From NCBI RefSeq assembly GCF_001640805.2, contig NC_066843.1, positions 22,816,242 to 22,880,241 on the forward strand: a stretch of 64,000 nucleotides of DNA, given 5' to 3'. The notes under the pieces are model-generated. The model worked only from the letters and a program-made list of their open reading frames with translations. It was not told where the DNA came from and made no database searches. Of the stretch, positions 47,900-59,200 are shown in pieces. Each line of letters opens with the position of its first letter. Position 1 is the stretch's first letter. The stretch comes from Lates calcarifer (taxonomy: Eukaryota; Chordata; Actinopteri; Centropomidae). The position numbers and the translations under genes are program-made.

Positions 47900-49630
47900 T
47901 AAGTGTCTGTGGAGCATTAGCATCACTCCTGAGGTGACGAGGCTGGTGACTGATGTTTCTTCCTTCCTTTGCTATAAAGCACTATATCACCTTCAAATCC
48001 ACGAGTGCCTCTTGCCTTGTCGTCCTGTCCAAGCAATGCATTACAGAGCTCCTCCACTACTGAAGGTATAGTGGTTCCCCTGTCTTAAAGAGACACTAAC
48101 CACAGAAGAATATTATGGAATATTATGGAGTGACAGTAGGAGAATTAAGTGTCCTTTCCTGTTTGAAATACTGTTTGACAGATACATTATTATCATTTTC
48201 CTAACAAAAGGGAAAAACAACTTGGGCTTGGAATCTTCTTATTTATTCATTTGATATTTTATCCCATTCTGGATTGCTGAGAAAATGATGATAAGCTTAC
48301 TGTTGAGTAGCAACAACAGAACATATGGTGTGTCATAATATGATATGATGCATTAAAGCTGATATGTAAAAAAGGGAATTAAGTAACTGATAAGGAAAAA
48401 TATCATAAGTTACCTTTAAAATATATTATCAATTATACAAATGACAAGAATGTTGAAGTAGATATAACTGATGTTATTATAACTGTGTGTCTAAGTAATG
48501 AAGCCACAGAAGATTATCAGCTGAGTCTGTCTCTCTAACTGCTGCACGTGAAAATAAGCACCTGTTTGAAATTCAACATTAAAAGCTTAAAAGGAGATGA
48601 TGTATCAGTGTTGTGTTCACAGTTTGTTTTGACTGCCCCTAAGTGGCCAAAAAGGCAGGTATTTCAGGTTTAGGTATGTCATCGTCATTGTAAAAGAACT
48701 GAACCTTCAGTATTTGTTGACAGTGTTCATTTTCATTGAATTGGGACTTCTGTTGTGATTTGGCACTATATAAATAAAATAAAATTGTATTGAATTGAAT
48801 TGGTTAAATAATCCACTTAACCAAACAAGATACTACAGAACCATAAGAGAAACATTTCCTTACTCTCAGCTGATGGAGCCAGTGTGTCTCCTTAGATTTC
48901 TGTCAGCAGCTGGAAGTAAATATTAGTTTGTCTGGAGGCTGATGGATCTCAGTGGTGAAGTGAAATTCTGTAGCTGTAAAGGAACAACCCACACAGATCA
49001 TTATTTCTGAGTAGCTCCACCTTTTCAGTCTCGTTACTGCTGGCTTTGTACACACCACCGTACCACACCATCAAACCAGAGGCCTGAGAGCTTTGGCGAG
49101 AGACTGTGAATGTAAACACAACTGTGGTTGTTTAAAGGAGACTCCAGGGTACCTACAATGAGCCGAGGCATATAGAACACATCCATGCTATGTTAAACCA
49201 CCAGTAGAGATCTGCACTATGGCATGAACACACAAACATAGATCCATCTGTCCATCACATACTGACAGTCACATACAACTGCAGATTGTTGCTGCTGCAG
49301 CAAGCTGGTTTTTTTTTTTTTACTGTTTCCATGTGGTAACACACACACTCATGTGCACACAGTAGATACAGAAATGGGATGGGTAACCGTTATGCTACAT
49401 TGTAGAAGCTGCAAAGGAGTGGAAGTCCCCTCCCCCTCTATCCTTACAGGGAGTGTTCCTCTCTCTCCACTTAGAATCCCTGCATTATTAATGCTATAGT
49501 ATGGGCAAAATGACGCGTGTTTCTGTATTTTATTAGGCTTTGCTCTGCACTTGACATTTTTTTCGCCTGTATCTGCTCATGTGCACATACTGTTTTCCTG
49601 TATTTGCAATGTAAATGCATGAATTTACTT
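47900..49630. other. intergenic, with a short L2 tail
   Basis: Only the L2 tail fragment at 48,744-48,802 and a T run at 49,311-49,321 are notable. Confidence 0.45.
48744..48802 (+). mobile_element. L2-type LINE 3' tail fragment
   Basis: TGTTGTGATTTGGCACTATA followed by TAAATAAAAT and TTGAATTGAATTG matches the tail of the LINE at 42.5 kb. Confidence 0.7.
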
Positions 49631-49638
49631 TCTGTGTA

Positions 49639-49660
49639 TGTGTGTGTGTGTGTGTGTGCG
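49639..49660. repeat. (TG)n microsatellite
   Basis: A TG array with one CG interruption. Its reading as long Val/Cys open frames is an artefact. Confidence 0.85.
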
Positions 49661-50131
49661 TGTGGTTTGTACAATATTGTGCAACGCCCTGTGTGTTGTA
49701 CTTGCAACACAGTGCTGTCCATGGGTGCTTTGTGTGTGTCTATGTGGGTGTATCTCTTTGTGCCGAAGGGGGTGGGAGGCTGAACAGGCGGATAGGATTC
49801 TATTAATAGAAAGCTCTACAGCTCTCTGCCTGTTTGGACCCAGAGAGAGACACACAGAGAGAAAGTGGAGGAGAGGCAGTGAGCCATGGCGTCACTTCCT
49901 TATTGAGGTGATGCCCATAACAGGACAAACCCCAGGAAGGAGGTTTATGGCAGTGATTCCCTTCAATGAGGCCATATCTACCTATGACCTCACACCACAG
50001 GTAATGGTCTCAGAGAGGACATCAATCAGATCAAGCCAAGAGCGATGGTTTCATTTAAAGATTCATGCAGGAGAAAGGGTCAAATTTCACAATATGAAGC
50101 AAAGGATAGGAAATATTCAGGAAAAAAAAAA

Positions 50132-50477
50132 ATTCATTCATTCATTATCTATACCGCTTAGCCATGAAGGGTCGAGGGGGGCTGGAGCCTATCCCAGCTG
50201 ACACTGGGTGAGGGGCGGGATACACCCTGTACGGTTCGCAAGTCCAACACACATATAGACAAACAACCATTCACACTCACATTGACACCTATGGGCAATT
50301 CTAGAGTCACCAATTAACCTGCATGTCTTTGGACTGTGGGAGGAAACCAGAGTACCCAGAGAGAACCCAGACAGGCACAGAGAGAACATGCAAACTCCAC
50401 ACCGAAAATGAACCAGGACTTAAGCCCAGAACCTTGCTGTGAGGCAACAGTGCTAACCACTGCACCACTGTGCCACC
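50132..50477 (+). mobile_element. RTE/Expander-like repeat, plus orientation
   Basis: It begins with ATTC tandem units and TATACCGCTTAGCC, then GGCTGGAGCCTATCCCAGCT, TTTGGACTGTGGGAGGAAAC, ACATGCAAACTCCACAC and ends GCACCACTGTGCCACC. This is a high-copy teleost repeat; I associate it with RTE/Expander-type LINE 3' ends, but that assignment is from pattern memory. A second copy in reverse is at 58,597-58,922. Confidence 0.7.
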
Positions 50478-52287
50478 TCATCTGAAAAAAATAACATATT
50501 TAATCAATTATAAACTAAAGAACATTGTACTCTACCCAACATCAAATGAAGGGTTAAGGCTTAATGATGCTTCAGATATTCACTGACTTGTGGTTCTGCG
50601 TATAGTATTCTTCCTCATGCTGATTTGGAATCATGGTTGATTCATGTTTATTCATCAGTGCATCTGTTGGTGGGTCATCAAGACCAGTCTGTGTATTTGA
50701 CTGAAATCCAAGAAAATGTACGCTGTTAGATTGAGAACTGATCATACAATATGTAAGATACTGTTTACTTTAAACCATTTGTTTCTAGTGAACAATTAAG
50801 ATAGTAGAAACAGTCCACAGTTTAGAGTTCAGTTGTCATAATAGAGTGTAGGCTGAAGAAACAGTACAATGTACATACTCCTTTCCTATTACAAATGATT
50901 CATTGTTAACTCTATCAGGCCCAGCAGAGGGTTTTTATTCTGCCTACTGTTTGAGTGAATCTTCTGTCCAAGCTAACTGATGTATTTAGCTGTCAATCAG
51001 CATATAAATTGTCTTTGTGAGCAATATTAGTAGTGATGTGTATTGTGGAAATCCAAGCATGTGCACTTCAAGTTTGTTTGTGTCCCATTCTTCTGAATAG
51101 GGAAAAAAATGTTATAAAGAATGTAGTAATACTTTTTTATGAGCTTGCAAATTCCTAAGAATGCCCAAAAAGTTTAATGAAAAGAACTACTTATCTTGAT
51201 TGGAATAAAAAGGGAAATATAACTTTCCCTGAGACAAAAGCTCAATTTAAACTCATGTAAATGTTTATTCATTCTTCATTTATTATTGGGTAGCTTTTAA
51301 AAATATATTTTTTAAATAAAGAATATATTTTTGTCTTTTGACAAACTTCCCATTGCAAGGTCATATTCTAAATGTTGATGTGTCTGAACTGGAGTAAATG
51401 TAGAGTAAAACTTATTATTGGCCTTTGTCCATTTTCTCATTTCTACAGTCATATAATCTATTATGAATCTTAAATGTAACTACCCATGTCTTAACTTTCA
51501 AGTTCTTATCCTGAAAAAACAACAACAACAAAAATTAAATATTCATATTTGAAGCAAACTGAGGGGCAGATCAATGGAAGTACTGCAGGAGACAAAAATA
51601 AATAAATAAATAAAATAGTCATTAACCTGTAAATACACAGACATCCGCACAATAAAATAAAACAGATATAAAGGTCAGTATTGCTGATCGGGGGAAAGGC
51701 TGTACTAGCTCATACTTGTGTCTGAACAAAGCTAGTTTTGTAAAAAAAAAAAACAATCAATGACTATTTCTGTGGATGTAGGTAAAATAAGAAAACATCC
51801 TCAGCAGTGAGCTAACACACAGACAGCATTTAAACAAATATTTTCTGTACTAGCTGCGTTTCCAGCATTTTTGTCTATTTATCTAATTTACAGTGTGTTG
51901 AGCTCTCAGAGGCTTTATGTAGTGGCCAATAGTGTCAGTTGTTTAACCTGCAGCTACATGTTGGATGTTCAGTAAAGCAAAGGACACAGAGCATGTTTCA
52001 GAGTTTCCACTCCCTGATTTTTACTTGTGAGTGATCACACTGTGAGATCTGTGTCACAGAGAGCTTCTCTCTCTTTCCCCAACATCTAGTGACAGACACA
52101 CTGTTGTGTCATCAGAGTGTGTTTGTATGTGAGACACAGACCACATCAACCTAAACTCTCTCCAGTCCAGTTAAAGGACTCTCTCTGGTCAGAAGTGGGG
52201 CACTTTGTACATTTTGCCCCCTCTCCTAAAGGAGTCTGTGCACACCACTGGCCAGCTGCAATCACACAGTTGCACATGTACATACAA
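50478..52287. other. intergenic DNA upstream of the presumed fbxl16 first exon
   Basis: AT-rich, with an (AAAT)n run near 51,596-51,615. No gene recognised. Confidence 0.45.
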
Positions 52288-52324
52288 ACGCACGCACGCA
52301 CGCATGCATACACGCACGCGCGCA
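52288..52324. repeat. 37-nt alternating purine-pyrimidine tract
   Basis: An uninterrupted alternating ACGC/ATGC-type run, including CGCGCG, is a strong Z-DNA-forming candidate. Confidence 0.85.
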
Positions 52325-52439
52325 GGTAAATCAGTTACCTGTGTGTACGCTGCAGGACAATGAGAAGCTGGTGCTCAGGTTACATAAGACGCAGACAGAA
52401 AGGCTCTGTGCACAGCGCTGCTCCAGCTGCCCTATCCTA

Positions 52440-52867
52440 TCTCTTTAAATGAGACAGAGCTGCTCCGCTCTGCGTGTGTACGTGTGTGTGTGCGTGTGTG
52501 TGTGTGTGGAGGAGAAATTACGAGACAGAGAGGGCCACTCTGTTGTGGAGGAGGACCAGGCGATCGAAAACACAACAGAGACGCTGTTTAGCTCACATTT
52601 GAAGGCTTTTGCAGAGGAGGCCGTGTATCGGTTCTCCCCTACGTTCGACTGATTCTGATTTTGGACCCGGCTGCTCCTCTTGTATGTATGGGCTCGACAG
52701 GCGCATCTCTCGCCTCCCGATAGGACATAACGGGCAGGGCAGCCTCCTAATAATTATTTATTTCGCTCTCTCTGCGCCGCAACACTGGGAGAAACGTGAT
52801 CGAGAGGCAGCAGCGTTAACAACGTGCTGATCATGGATTAATGCCCGAGTCAATTTTCATCTGAGAG
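52440..52867 (+). other. fbxl16: probable noncoding first exon of fbxl16 (5' limit unknown)
   Basis: CpG-dense sequence ends at a strong donor, GAGAG|GTAAGAG, at 52,867. The next fbxl16 acceptor is at 61,816, so splicing the two would give a 5' UTR joined to coding exon 2. Near its end are two short upstream frames: ATG GAT TAA at 52,833-52,841 and an eight-codon frame (including stop) starting at 52,841. The left limit is nominal. Exon status is inference from composition and donor strength. Confidence 0.45.
52471..52508. repeat. 38-nt alternating pyrimidine-purine tract
   Basis: A perfect TG/CG/TA alternation with no break lies inside or just upstream of the predicted first exon of fbxl16. 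Confidence 0.85.
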
Positions 52868-55827
52868 GTAAGAGATGCTGCGAAAAAAGGCCGAGACGAG
52901 GGGATGTGTCCATGGGTGCAGTGTGTATGTGTGTAGCGTGTCTGTGCTTGTGATGGATGACGGGGTGTTGGGTTATGGCAGCTGCATCCACACTGCGGCT
53001 CCTCCGCTCACACGAGGCGGAGGAGATTGCAGAGAGATGGGGCTGATGTGGGTGAAGGGCGCTGGGTGTTCCAGCTCTTTGTGTGCTCGGTAGGGCCTGT
53101 GGGAGACGGAGCTGATCAGCCGCATCGAGCTGCGTATTATTAACAAACACAATGACGCCAGCGTCTGTCAGTGACGCAACCTCTTCGGTTCTCGTTTGTG
53201 CAGCAATGTGATTTCATTCTCTCAGCCATTTCTTCTCCGAGGTCTTTCTTGTTTTTTTTTGCTGTGGTTGTCCTGGTTCCACCCCTGATTGCTCTGTCAG
53301 CTCTTTCTCAGTTTCTGTGGGCTCAATGCCATCTTCCTATCTAAGCTGTACATTTTAATATTCAAGATTATAGAGTTAATGATCTGGATTTAACCCCTTA
53401 GCTCACAGTTCTACCGGCCATTTTCCCTGAAGTAGCTTTAAGGCCGGAAAAAACATCTAATGTTTAAAAGCTATTGGATCTCCTGTAGGATGAAAGCAAA
53501 TTTCGTGAATTTGAGCAGTGTTTGGTAGCAATGCATGGGGTGCAATGCATATTACAACCAGTATGGAAGTCCAAACTTATTCTGTGTTCCAGTTGACTCT
53601 CAGACCTCAGAAAGCCACTCAGTCTGAGTTCCTACCTGTGAACTTGGAGCAAGGTGAAGAATTTGCCTGACACCACACAAGAGTGGAGGTGAAGCTGGAC
53701 TGTAACTGGTAAACCATCCACTAAAAGTTAATGTCAAGTATATTTGCCTGTATAGTGACTGTGATAGAACAATATCAACTGTCTAATCTCTGGCCAATAA
53801 AACACACACAATGTGAAGTGAATGTGAAGTTTCAACTGAGGAATTAGATAATCCTGATGACATCAGACTTGACAAAGCTCCTCCATTATCATATCAACCA
53901 GTCAGGTTGATATCCACTGAGCTCTGGAAGTTGGAAAGTGGCTTTCAGACCAAGTATTGTCACCACCACCTGTGTTTATCTGGAGATAGCTACTGAGTTT
54001 GTGACTGAGCAGAATAGTAAACTAACAAAAAATTAACAAAAGTTTGGAAAGGAAACTGTTTAGATACACTGTTTAAGATACACGCTTTCTGTTGAAGATA
54101 CACCATTGACTGAAGCCCAGGACCAAAAGAAGTTTACCGCATAGACTAGAGATTTGAAGGAAAAAAAGTAGTTAACTATATCTGAGTAAAAATATTTCCA
54201 GTGACATGGATGTCATTTCCCTCGGTTTTTGAAGAGCTGCAGTAATTGAAATAAAAGAAATGAATAAAGTGTGTAAAGAATCCCAGAACAAGTGTTGCAA
54301 ATGTACGAGAGAAGTGAGGGTACGGTACTGAGCACTACAGCAGAAGATGGAATCCACATCTGTATGGCATCAGACAGTACTCTGGCCTGAGACTGAGGGA
54401 AAGACCGATCTGTTGTTGCTGTGCACAGAGCACTTGTGCTCCATGAGAAAGTTTGACTAGCTACCGCAGTTATCCAGATATTGTGGGAAAACAGGATGCT
54501 AAAAGAAGAAAGTACATGTCAACCTGATGCTCTCTGACAAGCTACAAAGAAACAAACTCTGGCCAGTGGTGGAAGCTGCCAGAGAGGGAGGAAAACGTGC
54601 TGCTTTTCGTGGAACAGATGCATATTGATGGATATTGAGGAAGGAAGATGAAGGTGACAAACTAAATTCTTGCAAAGGATAGAGGAACTTTCTTCAAGCT
54701 CTAACAAAAGGTGCCCTGAATTAAACTTGTGTTCCTTTAATGTAAAGGGACAGATCTCACCTTTAGCAGACACTGTAATGTAAAAATAAGTGTTCTTACA
54801 AATCATTCATTTAACAGTGATGAAAAACTTTGGAGTTGTTGGTGGAGGGGATCAGGTTTATTTTTCTCTCAGCACACACCATTCAGCTGCAGTCTCTTTG
54901 CTTTTAAACAGATTAAGGATTCAGAGGAAGGATTCTAGATTGTCTTGATCTTAAAGATGAACACTCTTCAACCTAATAGGATACCTCTACCACGACCAGT
55001 GATGTTGCGTCTGGAATGACCCAAAGTCTAACATGTCCCAATTTTTTGTGTCTTCCTGCCGAGTGTGACGTTCCTTACGACTTGACAATAGGAGGACAGA
55101 GTGCTCTCTGGCGTAAACATAGCGTAAGGGTTACGTGTTACGGTGTTACCTTCTCCCCAAAGACATGCAAGGTCATGAATGAGGACTGGTCTGGTTGAAA
55201 CCTGTGGTGTTCCTTGCTGGAGTGACTGTTCATCTCTCATAATGCTTAAGCCTTGCTAATATAATTTCAGTTTATCATGATGTATTATTGCTTTGCTGAC
55301 ACAGATAAGTCCAGTGGGGAAGACAGTGTCAGCATCAGACAGATTGATTCAGCTGTGTGGGCCATGTTGGTCTGCTCCTCACTGTATGAGCCACGCTGTG
55401 CCTTCACCATCACAGCATATCAGACAGAAGTGGTTCTAACAGGATGCTTAGAATCTTCTCACTCCTCTCCCATCATGCATCTGTGGCACTGCTCTTGCTA
55501 TGACAGCTTGTTCATTGAACTTTCTCAATAAAGAGAGTGTTCAAAGTTCAAACTCATCTTTTTGGGAGTTGGAACCTGTTAAGTTAATCTCCAGAGTTCA
55601 AACTTGTGAGAAGGGAGGATCCAGTAATGTGTCATTGGGACATCAGTGTTCTTTGTGAGTTGAATGAAAGTAATGACACTTCAACATGTCTGTACACCTG
55701 ATGTCCTCACTGTAATATACATTTACAGTAAAACCAAATCAAATGTCACACACTGTACTGACTTTGTTTGTTTTCATTCATACATATATCTGTTAATTTT
55801 ATTGCAGTGTGGTGAGATCTGTTCACG

Positions 55828-55942
55828 TGGGTGTGGCTCAGCAGGTAGTAAGTGTAGGGTTTTCAGTACACTGAACCCCACATTGCTCCACATGGTCAGG
55901 TCAGCACCTTGCATGGTAGCCCAGGTGTAAAGTGCTTTGGAA
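55828..55942 (+). mobile_element. degenerate tRNA-derived SINE
   Basis: GGGTGTGGCTCAGCAGGTAG resembles a SINE A-box head. It is followed by CTGAACCCCACATTGCTCC, CAGCACCTTGCATGGTAGCC and GTAAAGTGCTTTGG, the usual body and tail words of a widespread teleost SINE. The B box is decayed. Confidence 0.65.
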
Positions 55943-58596
55943 CAAAAGTCCACACACACCACTGTATGTTAACTGTTCAATAAAAACATGAACCATAACT
56001 TTATACCATATGTAGTCGAAATTTTTACAAGAGGGGAGATAGAGAGAGATGAGGAATGACATGCACCAAGGCTCTCCAGCCGAACTAAAACAGTTCACAG
56101 TCAGCAACTTCACCCCTGAGTCACGGGGACACCCCTGTAGTAAGACAGTCAACATGGATGAGATGCCCTAGAAGTAATCAGAAGAGAAAGTTGCACAACA
56201 GTACACAAGCCATCTGCTGATGATGTTTAAAATGCTCCAGAACCAGGAAGTAAGTGTAACTTGAATTCAGATTGTTTTGCCCAAGCTCAAAGTTATATAT
56301 TGTCATACGTTTATAACGCTACATATCTGCCAGATCTGTCTCAGTGGACTTTTGCCAGTGCTGTTTTTCAAACTATTACTTGTACTTCTGCATTTTTTGT
56401 AGTTTAAACAACTGCTTTGAGGCTGGAAATATGTGTCACCTGGTGAGGGTGAGCTCTGGTGTCATGCAGCTTGGATGGTAGTAAACATATATACTACAGA
56501 CATTGTAATGATACAATGCTGTTTACAAAATCAGCAAGACTGCCCTTTAAGGTGGTGAATGGTTTGTGTTAAGTGTCGATGCGTGTGCAGCTGTGTAAGA
56601 GACTCCTGCTGAGATGTTTCTCATGGTCTCTGTAGAGTTTGCAGTGTTGGCCTTAAGTTAGGGCATGATTCTCATCATCCACTCTTTGTACCTGTCTTAT
56701 CAACATGTACAGCTAAACAGGTAAATTTGTTCCTCTTATTCTGATTCATTTGATCATATGTGTTTACAACAATTAGCAGCAACTCTCTTGATCTGCCATT
56801 TGTCCTGTTGAGAAGTTTGCTGTAGTGGAGTGTTTAATAGTAAACCAGTATACAGACACAGACAGTGGGCAGCACATTTATGCAGTGCACCACAAGGTAG
56901 TGATCAGACCAGTATGAAAATATATACACCTTTATTAGGATAACCCCTTGAGATGAACCATCTGATTTTCAAAGGCGCCTTAATATAATATATAGTTGTG
57001 ACCACAAGACATAAGACAGTTATACATTCAGACACTGGGGTCTGGCCCACAGTTTACAATAACGAAAGGAGTGATGAAATCAAGGGGTTAAAACAGCAGG
57101 GGGCAGGAAGCAGTTCCCAGATCACACCTGATTAGCACTAAGTAAAGAATTTGGTTGGTTAGCATAACACAGCCCTTAACGTCTTGTGTGTTGTTTATTT
57201 TCCCTGTAGTGTTGGATGGGCAAATTTAGGCCTCAATTCTCTCTGAAGAAAGGGGGTAGGCATTCCTCATCTTCCTTCATTAACATGCACAGTCCATCTT
57301 TACACCTTTTACATTCACATTTTACAAACATGTACCTGTGTGGCCTTTTATCGAAGGCTTAGTTAGCACTGTATATATTGACACATGAAGACCAGGCAGC
57401 CACAACTGCAGAATAAAACTGTGATCTCACCATCTCACTGTTAATCCAAACATACAAAGGAGGATCATGCATCAGAATGAGTGAGCGCTAACAAAACAAG
57501 GTTGTGATGATTTTTTCTGTGATGGGGAAGATTTAAGTGTCAGTTGTTTTGTGTCAAGTAGAGCAGGTGTGACCTGCTTATCAGGGGCTTGCAGGTCACT
57601 ATTGTCATGGGTCTCCTAAAACTGTGTCTGCAGTATTCAATCTATTGTTTTTTGTGAAAATTACTTCCATCCACTGCTGTTTCCTCTATTCACAGCTGAA
57701 CAACACTGATCAATAACAGAGAAGGTTTGAAATGACAGAGAATCTTCACTAACTTTACCTATTTTGACAGATACTGTGATTTGAATTCCCACAATTTTAG
57801 TGGGAATGTTTGAATTTCACTGAAAAGAAAAGAAATAGAAAGGGTGATGATGTGGTTTTGCTGGGTCTGTACCAAGCAAACATGTTCCCTTCCCTCCCCT
57901 CTGGATATTAGGATTTGTAGGCTACAGTACTTCATTTACCTTTATCTAAAAATTGCAAGAAATGGAATTGGAAAATGGAGCAAACACAGGTTATACCTGT
58001 CATTTGGGGTTTACCTGAGTGTGCTGCGAATATGATGTGGGACTGGGCTCATTGGCCAATCACAACTAAGTTCCAGCCCTCACTGACCAGAGAAGTCCAG
58101 GGCTGAATTTGTGTCCCTGTCCAACAGTCTCTGTCTTTGTGGACCTCCTGATTTACAAATTAAGCACTGACCATAGTTTATGTTCTGTTAATATGTGTGC
58201 TGACCTACAAGGTTTTTATTTTTTGCTACCGGGAACTTTTTCAACCTGAGAGGATGATTACTATTATCAGTGGTATATTTTCAACCAGACCTGTTCCACA
58301 CTTCTATTATTGTAATGTTTAAACTCTCCTATTGAATTTCAAGCCAACTGTTGTATGCTGTATAGTTTGATTATTCATTTGGCCACAGGATTAGGCTGCT
58401 GATGACTGATTAGTGGATGTGATATATTAACAGAATTGTAGGCAGACCACTGTTGTCTTGCACACTAGCCTAGCCTATGTATAACTGAACTGTCTAGACC
58501 AAAGATAAGAGGTTCCCTATTAAGAAAAATTAAACTTGTGAGATTTTTTTTTCAGATTGAGTTACAAAACTATTTTGTTGAAAAAGCCCTGTTTTT

Positions 58597-58922
58597 CAGC
58601 ACACAGGTTCCAGGTTTGAGCCCTGGTTCACCTGGGGCTTTTCTGTGTGGAGTTAACATGTTCTCCCTGTGCCTGTGTGGGTTCTCTTCAGGTACACTCC
58701 ATAGTCTATGGACAGTCCAAAGACATGCAGGTTAATTGGTGACTCTAAATTGCCCGTAGATGTGAACGTGAATGGTTGATTGTCTGTATATATTGGCCCT
58801 ACGTTGGACTGATGAGCCTTCAAGGGTGTACCCCGCCTCTTGCCCAGTGTCAGCTGGGATAGGCTCCAGCCCCCCACGACCGTTAACAGATAAGCGATAT
58901 AGATAAGGATGGATGCATGGAT
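58597..58922 (-). mobile_element. RTE/Expander-like repeat, minus orientation
   Basis: The reverse complement contains GGCTGGAGCCTATCCCAGCT, CCAATTAACCTGCATGTCTT, TTTGGACTGTCC and ACATGTTAACTCCACAC in the same order as the copy at 50.1-50.5 kb. Confidence 0.7.
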
Positions 58923-59061
58923 TTCACCATGTACACACTGAAACACTAAGCTGCTGTGTGAAGATTTATGCACCCTGGGTTAAGAAAATGGTCCAGGCTG
59001 AAATGAAGAGACTTTAGAATTTACAGTTTTGTGAAGACATAGTCTAAACTACATAATCTTT

Positions 59062-59200
59062 GCCAGGTGTAGCTCGGTTGCTAGGCTCATTAACTGACGG
59101 GGTTGGTGGTTTGAACTCTGCCTCCACATCTTGAAGCATTGACCAAGATGTTGAACCCCAACGTGTTTGTATAAGAAACTATGTAAGCTGCTGTAAACTA
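59062..59200 (+). mobile_element. tRNA-derived SINE
   Basis: GTGTAGCTCGGTTGCTAGGC is an A-box-like head and GGTTTGAACTCTGCCTCC a B-box-like match about 30 nt later. The body has TTGACCAAGATGTTGAACCC and ends CTGCTGTAAACTAAA. It is diverged. Confidence 0.7.

Noticed and set aside
49880..50000. Possible exon ending CACAG|GTAATGG upstream of fbxl16
   Set aside because: Donor-like sequence only; no homology, acceptor or composition support.
49638..50201. 187-residue open frame
   Set aside because: Begins in a TG array and ends in the RTE-like repeat; no domain or splice context.
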